From NCBI GenBank assembly GCA_964344055.1, contig CAYFLT010000013.1, positions 1-64,000 of the forward strand: a stretch of 64,000 nucleotides of DNA, read 5' to 3'. Under the pieces are notes generated by a model, which worked only from the letters and a program-made list of their open reading frames with translations, was not told where the DNA came from and made no database searches. A program made the position numbers and the translations under genes. Shown here piece after piece: positions 23,413-32,491 of the stretch; the stretch's first letter is position 1; every line of letters starts with the position of its first letter. This DNA is from OFTM10 sp964344055 (GTDB taxonomy: Bacteria; Actinomycetota; Acidimicrobiia; Acidimicrobiales; Aldehydirespiratoraceae).

Positions 23413-24906
23413 ATGCAGGTTGCGCTTCGCGAGACGTTCGAGCCGGGACTTCCACCCGATGACGACCACCCGTACCGCAGTGGTGTGTGGCGTCCCCAGC
23501 ACAAGGAGTACGACGCGTGGGACCTCGACGTGGAGGGCGAGATCCCCGAGGACCTGAGCGGCGTCTACATCCGCAACACCGAGAACCCGCTCTTCGAACC
23601 GATCAAGCGCTACCACCCGTTCGACGGCGACAGCATGCTGCACTCGATCTCGTTCTCGAACGGTGAGGCCCGCTACTCGAACCGGTTCGTGCGGACCGAG
23701 GCCTTCCTCGCCGAACAGGAGGCGAAGCAGAGTCTGTGGGCCGGCATCACCGAGCATCCGTCCAATGCCATCGCCGACCACGGCTGGGGAGCCCGGTCGA
23801 TGATGAAGGACAACGCGTCCACCGACGTGATCGTCCATCGCGGTGAGGCGCTGGCGAGCTTCTACCAGTGCGGCGAGCTCTACCGGCTGGACCCCTTCAA
23901 CCTGGAGACGAAGGGCACGTGCTCCTGGAACGGCAAGTTCCCGGCCGAGGGGGTCTCGGCCCACAAGCGCATCGACGAGCACACCGGCGAACTCCTCTTC
24001 TTCAACTACCACGTACATGCGCCGTACATGCACTACGGCGTCGTCAGCCCCGAGGGCGAGCTGGTCACCTACATCGAGGTCCCGCTCCCGGGGCCCCGTC
24101 TTCCCCACGACATGATGTTCACCGAGAACTGGACGATCCTCAACGACTTCCCGTTGTTCTGGGACCCGGAGTCACTCGCCGCCGGCTACTACTCGAACAA
24201 GTTCGACTGGGACATGCCGAGTCGCTTCCCGATCGTCCCGCGTCACGGGACCACCGACGACATTCGTTGGTTCGAAGCCGACCCGACGTTCGTCCTGCAC
24301 TGGACCAATGCCTACGAGGAGGGCGACGAGATCGTCCTCGACGGGTTCTTCCAGCACAACCCGACCGCCCGTGGTGTCGATCGGGCGGTCTACTCCGATC
24401 CTCGGATGAAGGGGTTCGAGACGCTCGACATGAACGTCCTGCAGGCGAAGGCCCATCGCTGGCGGTTCAACCTGGTCACCGGGGAGACCAAGGCGGCGCA
24501 GATGCGCGATCAGGTCGCCGAGTTCCCGATGGTCAACGGTCGCCACTACGGCCGGCGCCACCGGTACTCGTACAACGCTCGCTGCGCCCAGGGGTTCTTC
24601 GGTTTCGACGGCCTGATCAAGCACGACCTCGACACCGGTACCGAGGAGCTGTGGGAGGCACCGGAGGGTGTGTACGTCAGCGAGACGCCGATGGCCCCCC
24701 GCGACGGTTCGACCGGCGAGGACGACGGCTACCTGGTGACGTTCGCCATGGATGTCATCAACGATCGCGCCGATGCCATGGTGTTCGACGCCGCGAACGT
24801 CGGCGACGGACCCGTCGCCAAGATCCGCCTTCCCGAACGCATCTGCTCGGGCACCCACTCCACATGGGCACCCCTCGCCGACATCGAGAAGTACCGCGAG
24901 GCGTAG
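23413..24906 (+). CDS. Carotenoid oxygenase (RPE65/CCD family)
   Basis: The 497-residue protein matches the carotenoid cleavage oxygenase family from LSGVYIRNTENP and HPFDGDSMLH through to CSGTHSTW near the C-terminus. The four iron-ligand histidines can be placed in SAHKRIDEHTG, RLPHDMMF, VLHWTNAYE and GTHSTW. It should cleave a double bond in a carotenoid, apocarotenoid or stilbene-like compound. Transcription opposite a TetR, acyl-CoA ligase and thiolase set suggests the aldehyde or acid product is fed to CoA-dependent breakdown. That link is inference. Confidence 0.9.
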   Translation: MQVALRETFEPGLPPDDDHPYRSGVWRPQHKEYDAWDLDVEGEIPEDLSGVYIRNTENPLFEPIKRYHPFDGDSMLHSISFSNGEARYSNRFVRTEAFLAEQEAKQSLWAGITEHPSNAIADHGWGARSMMKDNASTDVIVHRGEALASFYQCGELYRLDPFNLETKGTCSWNGKFPAEGVSAHKRIDEHTGELLFFNYHVHAPYMHYGVVSPEGELVTYIEVPLPGPRLPHDMMFTENWTILNDFPLFWDPESLAAGYYSNKFDWDMPSRFPIVPRHGTTDDIRWFEADPTFVLHWTNAYEEGDEIVLDGFFQHNPTARGVDRAVYSDPRMKGFETLDMNVLQAKAHRWRFNLVTGETKAAQMRDQVAEFPMVNGRHYGRRHRYSYNARCAQGFFGFDGLIKHDLDTGTEELWEAPEGVYVSETPMAPRDGSTGEDDGYLVTFAMDVINDRADAMVFDAANVGDGPVAKIRLPERICSGTHSTWAPLADIEKYREA

Positions 24907-24921
24907 CGGGCGGGATCGTAC

Positions 24922-25800
24922 TCAGGGGAGCCAGTCGGCGAGGGCCCGGCCGATCTCGTCGGGCGAATCCTCCTGGATGAAGTGGTTGCCGGGGACGGTG
25001 ACCTCCGTCTGGTTGGGCCAGGACCGACAGAACTCCCGCTGCTCGCCGATCAGGATGGCGCCGGGCTCGGCGTTGATGAACAGCTTCGGCACATCGGACT
25101 CTGAGAGCCAGTCCGCGTAGGCGGCCACGATCTCGGTGACGTCCGCGGGCTCACCCTCGATCGGGATCTCGCGCGGCCAAGTGAGGGTCGGACGCCGATG
25201 CTGTGGCTCGACGAATGGCCGCCGGTACTCGTCGTGCTCCTCGGGGGCGAGGGGTCGAAGGATCGAGCCCGGCAGCACAGCCTCGACGAAGAGGTTCTTC
25301 TCGATGACCATGTCCTCGCCCGCCTCGGACCGGAAGCCCTGGAAGATCCGAGTCGCTGCGTCGGGCCATTCCTCCCACGTGACCGGCCGGACGATCGCTT
25401 CCATGTAGCAGATGCCCGCCACCCGGTCCCGGTGCCGGTTGGCCCAGTCGAAACCGAGCGCGGATCCCCAGTCGTGGATGACGAAGGTGACCCGGTCGCC
25501 GAGGTCCAGCTGATCCAGGAGGCCGTCCAGATACTCGCGATGCTCGACGAACCGGTATGAACCGGGACCCACGTCGTCGAGCTTGTCGGAATCGCCCTGG
25601 CCGATGAGATCCGGAACGATGCAGCGCGCTCGGTCCGCAACATACGGAACGACGTTGCGCCACAGATACGACGACGTGGGGTTGCCGTGGAGGAAGACCA
25701 CGGCATCGCCCTCACCTCGTTCGTGGTACGCCATCTGCTTCCCGTTGACGGTCCTGTACTGCTTGGTCAGGGGTGTGGTGTCGAAGGGCGAAGTGCTCAT
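24922..25800 (-). CDS. dhaA: Haloalkane dehalogenase
   Basis: The 292-residue alpha/beta hydrolase has all catalytic residues of the DhaA type: halide-binding N40 in LHGNPTSSYLWRN, nucleophile D110 and W111 in IHDWGSALG, acid E134 in YMEAI, and base H273 in GNHFIQEDSPDEIG. It hydrolyses carbon-halogen bonds to alcohols. It converges on the carotenoid oxygenase gene with 15 bp between them. Marine and soil actinobacteria often carry such genes, and the natural substrate is unknown. Confidence 0.92.
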   Translation of the reverse strand: MSTSPFDTTPLTKQYRTVNGKQMAYHERGEGDAVVFLHGNPTSSYLWRNVVPYVADRARCIVPDLIGQGDSDKLDDVGPGSYRFVEHREYLDGLLDQLDLGDRVTFVIHDWGSALGFDWANRHRDRVAGICYMEAIVRPVTWEEWPDAATRIFQGFRSEAGEDMVIEKNLFVEAVLPGSILRPLAPEEHDEYRRPFVEPQHRRPTLTWPREIPIEGEPADVTEIVAAYADWLSESDVPKLFINAEPGAILIGEQREFCRSWPNQTEVTVPGNHFIQEDSPDEIGRALADWLP

Positions 25801-25830
25801 GAACCGAGATCATGCAGCACTATTGGGGTC

Positions 25831-26697
25831 ATGGTCGACCTCGCTGACGCCTTGGCCACGGTTCTCGACGACGAGGTGATCGAGTGGTGGCCCATCACCG
25901 GCGGCGACGTCGCGGATGCCTACCGGGTCACCCTGGCCGACGAGCGCACCGTGTTCGCCAAGACCAAGGCGCACCCTCCGCCCGGGTTCTTCAGCACCGC
26001 GGCGGCCGGGCTCCACTGGCTCCAGGGCGCCGATGCAGTGCCGGTCCCGACCGTCGTCGCAGTGTCCGACGACCCGCCCCTCCTCGTGCTCGAATGGATC
26101 GACGAGGGCTCCTCGACCGCCACCACCGAGGTGGCACTGGGCCGGGGACTCGCCGAGTTGCACCGGACGGGCGCACCGTCGTTCGGTCGGGAGGATCGAC
26201 GATCGACCGGCAGTCGCGGGCTTCCCAACGAGCCGTGTGACACCTGGGCAGAGTTCTACGCCACGCAGCGCCTGGAACCCCTGGCCCGGCTGGCCGAACA
26301 GGGCGGCGCGCTGGATGGCGACACGGTCGCGGGGCTCCACGAGATCGCCGCCAACCTCGATTCCCTCGGTGGACCGATCGAGGCGCCGGCCCGGCTCCAT
26401 GGCGATCTCTGGGCCGGGAACCGCCTCGTCGACCGCAATGGCGACAGCTGGTTGATCGACCCCGCGGCCCACGGTGGCCACCGCGAGTTCGACCTCGCCA
26501 TGATGCGGCTGTTCGGCGGTTTCGGCGACGACTGCTTCGCGGCCTATGCCGAGGTGAGTCCGCTCGAGGATGGTTGGCAGGAACGGGTTCTGCTCCACCA
26601 GCTCGCCCCCCTCACCGTGCACGCAGTCAAGTTCGGTGGCTCCTACGGGTCCGCCACCCGGCAGGCGGTGAGGTCCGTGCTAGACCGATCGCCATGA
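25831..26697 (+). CDS. Fructosamine kinase-like / aminoglycoside phosphotransferase-fold kinase
   Basis: The 288-residue protein has ITGGDVADAYRVTLADERTVFAK at the start (the last Lys is the ATP-binding site), the Brenner-type loop RLHGDLWAGNRLVD and the DPAAHGGHREFDLAMM metal-binding segment typical of the fructosamine kinase family. It phosphorylates sugar or ketoamine groups in known members. It is the first gene of the catabolic array, divergent from the dehalogenase, and overlaps the aldolase gene by 4 nt. Confidence 0.85.
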   Translation: MVDLADALATVLDDEVIEWWPITGGDVADAYRVTLADERTVFAKTKAHPPPGFFSTAAAGLHWLQGADAVPVPTVVAVSDDPPLLVLEWIDEGSSTATTEVALGRGLAELHRTGAPSFGREDRRSTGSRGLPNEPCDTWAEFYATQRLEPLARLAEQGGALDGDTVAGLHEIAANLDSLGGPIEAPARLHGDLWAGNRLVDRNGDSWLIDPAAHGGHREFDLAMMRLFGGFGDDCFAAYAEVSPLEDGWQERVLLHQLAPLTVHAVKFGGSYGSATRQAVRSVLDRSP

Positions 26698-27500
26698 CCG
26701 ACTCACCACGTACCGGGCGACCCACCCTTCGCGACCTCTGGCGCGCCGGGGAGACGACCCTCGGCGGGTGGCTCTCCCTGCCCACTGCGATCTCCGCGGA
26801 GGCCACCGCACGCGCCGGCTTCGACTATGTCTGCGTCGACACCCAGCACGGGGTCGTGGACTACCCCGCCGTGGTCGACATGATCACCGCGATCGAACTG
26901 GGTGGCAGCAACCCGATCGTTCGGGTGCCGTGGAACGAGCCCGGCATCATCGGCAAGGTGCTGGACGCCGGCGCGCAGGGGGTGATCGTCCCGATGGTCA
27001 ACACGGTCGAGCAGGCGGAAGCCGCCGTGCAGGCCTGCCGCTACGCCCCTGACGGGTCCCGGAGTTTCGGCCCGGTCGTTCCTCGGGCTCGGATCGGACC
27101 CGAGTACGTGACCTGGGCCGCGGAAAACGTGGCGGTCATCCCGATGATCGAAACGGTCGAGGCGATCTCCAACCTCGACGCGATCCTCGCGGTGCCGGGA
27201 ATCGACGCCGTGTACGTCGGCCCTGCCGATCTCTCCCTCACCCTCGGATTGCCACCGGGGAACAACGACGACGCCCCGGGTTTCGACGATGCCCTGTCCA
27301 CCATCGTCGCCGGCTGCGACAGGGCCGGGATCGTGTGTGGCATCCACTCGACCGGACCGCTCACCCCGAGGCGGCTCGCGGCCGGTTTCCGCATGGTCAC
27401 GGTGACGTCGGACCTGGTGGCGCTCAACCTCGGGACGAAGGCCGAACTCGACCGGGCTCGTAGCGGCGACACCTCCGACGAGGGCGGATCGATCTACTGA
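26694..27500 (+). CDS. HpcH/HpaI-family aldolase
   Basis: The 268-residue protein has the class II pyruvate-aldolase pattern: TLGGWLSLP, VCVDTQHGVVD with the catalytic His, VRVPWNEPGIIGKVLDAGA, the metal-binding Glu in MIETVEA, and YVGPADLSLTLG. It cleaves or forms 4-hydroxy-2-keto acids. Its ATG overlaps the kinase stop, and its own stop overlaps the next start (TGATG), so three enzymes are translated as a coupled set. Confidence 0.9.
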   Translation: MTDSPRTGRPTLRDLWRAGETTLGGWLSLPTAISAEATARAGFDYVCVDTQHGVVDYPAVVDMITAIELGGSNPIVRVPWNEPGIIGKVLDAGAQGVIVPMVNTVEQAEAAVQACRYAPDGSRSFGPVVPRARIGPEYVTWAAENVAVIPMIETVEAISNLDAILAVPGIDAVYVGPADLSLTLGLPPGNNDDAPGFDDALSTIVAGCDRAGIVCGIHSTGPLTPRRLAAGFRMVTVTSDLVALNLGTKAELDRARSGDTSDEGGSIY

Positions 27501-29140
27501 TGGCCGGCAAGATCACCGTCTTCACCGCCCGCCGCGTGATCACGATGGAGCAGGCCCGGCCCGAGGGCACTGCGATCGCGGTCCGGGACGGACGGGTGGT
27601 CGAGGTCGGCGACCTCGACTCCCTGCAGCCGTGGCTCCGCCATCACGACCACACGATCGACGAGCGCTTCGCCGATGCGGTCCTGATGCCCGGCCTCATC
27701 GATCCCCACCTCCATCCGGGCATGGCCGCACTCCTCTTCGCGTGTGACTGGGTGCCGCCCGAGCCGTGGGACCTACCGTGGGGCCGCGTCGAGGCAGCGG
27801 TCGGCAAAGACGGCTTCCTCGCCCGAGTCCGCGAACTCCACGAGAGCCGGACCGATCCGGACGAGCCGATCGTCACCTTCGGCTACCACGCCCAGTACCA
27901 CGGTGACGTCGTGCGAGCGGACCTCGACGCGATCTCCACGACCCGACCGATCGTCTGTTGGCAGCGGTCGTTCCACGAGCTTCGCTGCAACGAGGCCGCT
28001 CTCGCCTGGGTCAACGCCGAGGAGGGCGCGGCGTGGGATCCCCACGTGGAACTCGAGACCGGCCGCCTGTTCGAGACGGGGATGGTGTGGGCACTGCAGA
28101 CCCTGTCACCCCACCTGCTCGGTGACGGGCGCCTGATCGAGGGACTACGCGGGGTGCGTGATCTCGTCCACCGGGGAGGTGTCACCTCCATCTGCGACGC
28201 CGGGTTCGGCATCTTCGATCTCGACGCCGAGTGGGATGCCCTCGACGCCATCATGGGGGACGGTTCCACGCCGTTCCGCACCTACCTCATGCCCCAGGTG
28301 CCCGCGGCGCGCAGCAAGTGGAAGGATGACACGATCCGGCGGCTGGAGGAATTCACCGAGCGGTTCGCCGATCGGATCTCCTTCGTGAAGTCGGCCAAGG
28401 TGCTCGCCGACGGGGCGTTCATCGCCCAGCTGATGATGGTCGGTCCTCCCGGCTACATCGACGGCCACTCGGGTGCCTGGCTGGCCGAGCCCGACCGCCT
28501 GCTCGCCATGATGCGTCCCTTCTGGGAGGCCGGCTACGACCTGCACATCCACTGCAACGGCGACATCGGTGCGGGTGCGGCGATCGACGCGGTGGAGACC
28601 CTGTTGCACGAGCGGCCCCGCTTCGACCACCGCACCACCCTCCACCACTTCGGCGTGTCGACCCAGGCCCAGATCCGACGGATGGCCGCCCTCGGCATGA
28701 CCGTCCAGGCGAACGGCTACTACCTGTATCAGTTCGGCGATCGCTTCCGGGACATGTGGTTGGGTGACGAGAGGGCGTCGTTGATGACCCGCCTCGGCTC
28801 GGCACGCCGGCATGGGCTCAGCGTGGCGGTGCACTCCGATCTCCCGATGGGACCGGTTCGGCCGCTGCTCGCGGCGCAGGCCATCGGCTCCCGCCGCACC
28901 CGTGAAGGATCGGTCATGGGGGAAGAGGAGTGCCTCTCGATCGACGATGCGCTGCGGGCGGTCACGATCGAAGCCGCGTTCCAGATGCGCAAGGACGACG
29001 AGATCGGCAGCCTCGCGTCGGGCAAGCTCGCCGACATGGTGGCCCTCGACGCCGACCCGTACGACGTCGGGGCCGACGCCCTCGACACCATCGGGGTCCT
29101 GGCCACGATCGTCGGCGGCGACGTCTTCCCGCTCGACTGA
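27500..29140 (+). CDS. YtcJ-like amidohydrolase (amidohydrolase family 3)
   Basis: The 546-residue protein has the metal-binding HxH in LIDPHLHPG (H70, H72), further His in DLHIHCNGD and LHHFGV, and the late SVAVHSDLP. The C-terminal segment IGSLASGKLADMVALD is typical of the family. These enzymes hydrolyse amide or other C-N bonds with one or two zinc ions. A CobW-type GTPase gene lies 10 bp downstream, which would fit metal delivery to this enzyme. The substrate is unknown. Confidence 0.88.
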   Translation: MAGKITVFTARRVITMEQARPEGTAIAVRDGRVVEVGDLDSLQPWLRHHDHTIDERFADAVLMPGLIDPHLHPGMAALLFACDWVPPEPWDLPWGRVEAAVGKDGFLARVRELHESRTDPDEPIVTFGYHAQYHGDVVRADLDAISTTRPIVCWQRSFHELRCNEAALAWVNAEEGAAWDPHVELETGRLFETGMVWALQTLSPHLLGDGRLIEGLRGVRDLVHRGGVTSICDAGFGIFDLDAEWDALDAIMGDGSTPFRTYLMPQVPAARSKWKDDTIRRLEEFTERFADRISFVKSAKVLADGAFIAQLMMVGPPGYIDGHSGAWLAEPDRLLAMMRPFWEAGYDLHIHCNGDIGAGAAIDAVETLLHERPRFDHRTTLHHFGVSTQAQIRRMAALGMTVQANGYYLYQFGDRFRDMWLGDERASLMTRLGSARRHGLSVAVHSDLPMGPVRPLLAAQAIGSRRTREGSVMGEEECLSIDDALRAVTIEAAFQMRKDDEIGSLASGKLADMVALDADPYDVGADALDTIGVLATIVGGDVFPLD

Positions 29141-29150
29141 CCCTCGTTCG

Positions 29151-29984
29151 ATGGCCCCCGCGTCAACTCCGGCCATCCCGATGACGGTGATCGGAGGATG
29201 GCTGGGTTCGGGCAAGACCACCCTGCTGAACCGCCTCCTGACGGAGACGACGGAGCGGGTCGCGGTGGTGGTCAACGACGTCGGCGAGCTCAACATCGAC
29301 GTCGACCTCATCGATCGGGCCGATGACGAGCTGGTCGAGCTGACCAACGGCTGTGTCTGCTGCAGCATCGGCGGCAGCCTGGCCATCACCCTGCGGGACC
29401 TCGCGAAGCGTGAGCCTGCGCCGGACCGCATCGTCATCGAGGCGAGCGGCGTGGCCGAGCCGGGCCAGGTGGCGCGGTTCGGCGACCGTCGTGTGGTGCC
29501 GCTGGAATCGGTCATCGTCACCGCCGACGCCACCGACATCCGGCGCCGGGTGGAGGATCCGGTCTATGGAGGTCTTGCATCGGCGCAGCTCGATCAGGCC
29601 GACCGGATCGTGGTCACCAAGCTCGATCTGTTGACCGAGGCAGAGGGCGCGGCGGTGCAGGAGTGGTTGGACCACGGCCGAACCGCTCCGGTCGACCAGG
29701 CCGCGGCCGGGCTGTTCGAGGTCAACACCGCTACCGCCACCATCCCGCCCGATGTCGACCCTGCCGTCGTGGCGGCGGTGCTGGGCGAGGCGCCACCCTC
29801 GATCCTGCGGGCAAAGGGCATCGTCGGTGACGTGGTGGTGCACCTGGCGGGTGAGCGGGTCAGCATCGACCCCGTGCCGGGATCTCCGGCCGGTCGAGGT
29901 CGGGTCGTTGTCATCGGATCCGACCGTGGCGAGGTCGACGCGTTCGTCGCCCGCCTCGGCGTTTCGGTATCGTCGCGGCCATGA
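29151..29984 (+). CDS. CobW/COG0523-family GTPase, putative metallochaperone
   Basis: The 277-residue protein has the P-loop GGWLGSGKTT (residues 15-24), the metal-binding CVCC (68-71), EASGVAEP and the guanine-specificity motif TKLD. The C-terminal domain is short. COG0523 proteins insert or deliver zinc, cobalt or iron. Placement directly after an amidohydrolase suggests that enzyme as the client. The start ATG at 29151 is not coupled to the upstream stop, but its end overlaps the next gene by 4 nt. Confidence 0.88.
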   Translation: MAPASTPAIPMTVIGGWLGSGKTTLLNRLLTETTERVAVVVNDVGELNIDVDLIDRADDELVELTNGCVCCSIGGSLAITLRDLAKREPAPDRIVIEASGVAEPGQVARFGDRRVVPLESVIVTADATDIRRRVEDPVYGGLASAQLDQADRIVVTKLDLLTEAEGAAVQEWLDHGRTAPVDQAAAGLFEVNTATATIPPDVDPAVVAAVLGEAPPSILRAKGIVGDVVVHLAGERVSIDPVPGSPAGRGRVVVIGSDRGEVDAFVARLGVSVSSRP

Positions 29985-30775
29985 CTGACGCCATGACGAG
30001 CGACTTCGAACGGATCCGGGTGGAGCGCGAGGGGGCGGTGATCACGATGACGCTGGCCAATCCCCAACGGCGGAACACACTCGCCCTTCCGGCAATGAAG
30101 GAGATCACCGCGGCGCTCGAGGAGGCTGCCGCCTCCGATGCCCTGGCCGTGGTGATCGCGGCGGACGGCCCCGTGTTCTCCGCCGGCCATGACTTCGGTG
30201 ACATGTTGGGAGTGAGCGAGGCCGAGGCCCGGGAGCTGTTCGACGTCTGCACCAACATGATGACGCTGGTGCAACAGCTGCCCCAGGTGGTGGTCGCGAA
30301 GGTCCACGCCCTCGCCACCGCCGCCGGTTGCCAGCTGGTCGCCACGTGCGATCTGGCGGTGGCCGCCGAATCGGCAGCATTCGCCGCACCGGGCGGCAAG
30401 GGCGGCCTCTTCTGCCACACCCCCATGGTGGCCATCGCTCGAGCGGTTGGGCGCAAGAAGGGTTTGGAGATGGCGATCACGGGTGATCCGATCGACGCCC
30501 GGACCGCGTGTGATTGGGGCCTCGTCAACCAGGTGGTACCCGACGACCAACTCGACGACGCAACGGCCGAGCTGGTCCGCCGAGCCACGCGGGGGAGCGC
30601 GGCCGCCAAGGCCGCGGGCAAGCAGGCGTACTACGCCCAGATCGACATGGCCCAGGCTGACGCCTACCAGTACGCCAGCGGGGTCATGTCCGCCGGCGTG
30701 GTCGCCCCGGACGGCCAGGAGGGGATCGCCAGTTTCGTGGAGAAGCGCAAGCCGTACTGGGCATCGCCCGCGTGA
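29981..30775 (+). CDS. Enoyl-CoA hydratase/isomerase family protein
   Basis: The 264-residue crotonase-fold protein has ANPQRRNTLALPAM, the oxyanion-hole segment FSAGHDFGDM and AGCQLVATCDLAVA. The usual catalytic Glu of the second loop is not obvious (KGGLFCHTP), so a hydratase function is not assured and an isomerase or hydrolase-type activity is possible. It overlaps both neighbours by 4 nt. Confidence 0.88.
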   Translation: MTDAMTSDFERIRVEREGAVITMTLANPQRRNTLALPAMKEITAALEEAAASDALAVVIAADGPVFSAGHDFGDMLGVSEAEARELFDVCTNMMTLVQQLPQVVVAKVHALATAAGCQLVATCDLAVAAESAAFAAPGGKGGLFCHTPMVAIARAVGRKKGLEMAITGDPIDARTACDWGLVNQVVPDDQLDDATAELVRRATRGSAAAKAAGKQAYYAQIDMAQADAYQYASGVMSAGVVAPDGQEGIASFVEKRKPYWASPA

Positions 30776-31692
30776 CGGTTCCACTCCGAGTGGGGGTCAG
30801 TACCTCCCTCACCATCTGGGACAAGCCGGTACCGGAGCGTCAGTCGATCTTGGCGCAGGCGGCCGACGGTGGCATCGATCACATCTTCTTCGCGGATCAT
30901 GTGAGCTTCCGCGACGGCAGTGGCAAGGACGGCATGCTCCAGGCCACCGGCCTCGCCAACCTCCATCCGACCCTCGGCGTGTACGCCGGGGTGTACCTGC
31001 TCGCCCTGCGCCACCCGCTCCCGGTGGCCCGCCAGATCTGCGACATCGCGTACATGGCGCCGGGCCGCTTCTCGTTCGGGGTGGGTGTCGGCGGTGAGGA
31101 CCGGCACGAGATCGAGGTGTGCGGCGTCGATCCGGCCACCCGAGGCCGGCGCACGGACGAGGCCCTCGAGGTCCTGGTCCCGCTGCTCGGCGGCGAGACC
31201 GTCGACCACGACGGCGAGTTCTTCCAGCTCGAAGGCGCCCAGATCAAGCCGATCCCGAGCGAGCCCATCCCGATCTATGTCGGGGGTCGGTCCGACGCGG
31301 CCATCGAACGGGCGGGTCGATTCGGTGAGGGATGGTTGGCGGCGTGGACCTCCGCACGCCGGTTCGCCGATGCGGCGGCGCACTTCGACGCGGCCGCGGC
31401 CGGCCACGGGCGCACCGTCGATCCGGACCACGGCCTCCAGGCGTGGGTCGGGGTCGACGACGACCGTGATCAAGCGCGGCGGCGGGTCGGCGATGCCATG
31501 TTCGACTTCTACGGCCTCCCGTTCGAGGCCTTCGAGCGTCACTCGCCCTACGGCACCCCTGCCGATATCGCCGAATTCCTGGCGCCGTACCTCGACGCCG
31601 GCTGCCGACACTTCAACGTCACGCCGTGCGCCGAGAACGAACGGGTCGGGATCGACGCCGTCGCCGAGGTGAAGCGCCTGCTCGGCGCCTGA
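30772..31692 (+). CDS. LLM-class (luciferase-like, F420-type) oxidoreductase
   Basis: The 306-residue TIM-barrel protein starts at a GTG. It has FFADHVSF near the N-terminus, SFGVGVGGEDRHEIEVCGVD and the segment IPIYVGGRSDAAIERAGRFG, typical of LLM flavin or F420 enzymes. Actinobacterial members of this group usually use F420. It follows the crotonase gene with a 4-nt overlap and its stop overlaps the next ATG. Confidence 0.88.
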   Translation: MTVPLRVGVSTSLTIWDKPVPERQSILAQAADGGIDHIFFADHVSFRDGSGKDGMLQATGLANLHPTLGVYAGVYLLALRHPLPVARQICDIAYMAPGRFSFGVGVGGEDRHEIEVCGVDPATRGRRTDEALEVLVPLLGGETVDHDGEFFQLEGAQIKPIPSEPIPIYVGGRSDAAIERAGRFGEGWLAAWTSARRFADAAAHFDAAAAGHGRTVDPDHGLQAWVGVDDDRDQARRRVGDAMFDFYGLPFEAFERHSPYGTPADIAEFLAPYLDAGCRHFNVTPCAENERVGIDAVAEVKRLLGA

Positions 31693-31973
31693 TGTCGAGC
31701 ACCCGGTTTCCGATACGGGTGAAACCGGGCTCCTCGCGACCGACGGTCGGCGGGACGTGGGGTGACGAACCACAGCGTCTCGTGGTCGCGGTGGCGGCGA
31801 GGGCGGTCGACGGCATGGCCAACCGGGCCGTGATCGACTCGCTCGCGCAGGTGCTCGGCGTTCGCCGCGGCGACCTGCGTATCGTGAAGGGTGACACCAG
31901 TCGTTCGAAGGTGATCGAGGTCGATGGTCCGTCCGACATCGTTGCCCGCATCGAGGAGTTGATGAACCAGTGA
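31692..31973 (+). CDS. DUF167 (YggU-like) protein
   Basis: The 93-residue protein has the DUF167 pattern: FPIRVKPGSSRP at the start, VAVAARAVDGMANRAVIDSLAQVL in the centre (GxAN is diagnostic) and KGDTSRSKVIEV. The family has no settled function. It is tightly coupled on both sides (TGATG upstream, 4-nt overlap downstream), so it is co-translated with the catabolic genes. Confidence 0.85.
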   Translation: MSSTRFPIRVKPGSSRPTVGGTWGDEPQRLVVAVAARAVDGMANRAVIDSLAQVLGVRRGDLRIVKGDTSRSKVIEVDGPSDIVARIEELMNQ

Positions 31974-32422
31974 CCGAATGGCATCTCGCTCAGATCAACA
32001 TCGCCAAGGCCCGCCACCCGGTGGATGATCCGAGGATGGCGGGCTTCACCGACAACCTCGACAAGATCAATACGCTCGGCGACGAGTCTCCCGGCTTCGT
32101 CTGGCGCTATCAGGATGACAGCGGCGCGGCCACCGACACCCGGATTTTCGACGATGACGACCTGCTGTTGAACCTCACCGTCTGGGAGTCGGTCGATGCG
32201 CTCCACGACTATGTGGTGAAGACCGAGCACGTGAACTTCATCCGCCGCAAGCTCGAGTGGTTCGACCCGATCGAGGGTCTGCCGAGGCTCACTCTGTGGT
32301 GGATACCGGCGGGAACCGTCCCGAGCCTCGAGGAGGCGAAGGAACGGATCTTCCACCTCCGGGATCACGGTGCCAGCGAACACGCCTTCACCTTCAAGGA
32401 CCGGTTTCCGGCGCCGGCCTGA
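31970..32422 (+). CDS. DUF3291 protein
   Basis: The 150-residue protein starts at a GTG and has the DUF3291 features: HLAQINIAKARHP at the start, GFVWRYQDD, NLTVWESVDALHDYV and LTLWWIPAG. This family adopts a ferredoxin-like dimeric alpha-beta barrel fold and often sits with monooxygenases. It is the last gene of the coupled block. A 69-bp gap with an operator follows. Confidence 0.85.
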   Translation: MTEWHLAQINIAKARHPVDDPRMAGFTDNLDKINTLGDESPGFVWRYQDDSGAATDTRIFDDDDLLLNLTVWESVDALHDYVVKTEHVNFIRRKLEWFDPIEGLPRLTLWWIPAGTVPSLEEAKERIFHLRDHGASEHAFTFKDRFPAPA

Positions 32423-32441
32423 TCGAAGGGTTGGTTTTCCA

Positions 32442-32476
32442 CGATACGGAAGAGACTGTTCTCAACTTCCACATCG
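32442..32476. promoter_or_regulatory. Candidate IclR operator before the PrpD gene
   Basis: CGATACGGAAG (32442-32452) and CTTCCACATCG (32466-32476) form an inverted repeat with nine of eleven positions paired and a 13-bp spacer. It lies 15 bp upstream of the GTG at 32492, in the only sizeable gap of the array. The IclR gene at 33838 is the obvious candidate binder. Confidence 0.5.
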
Positions 32477-32491
32477 TGATACAAGGGTGGA

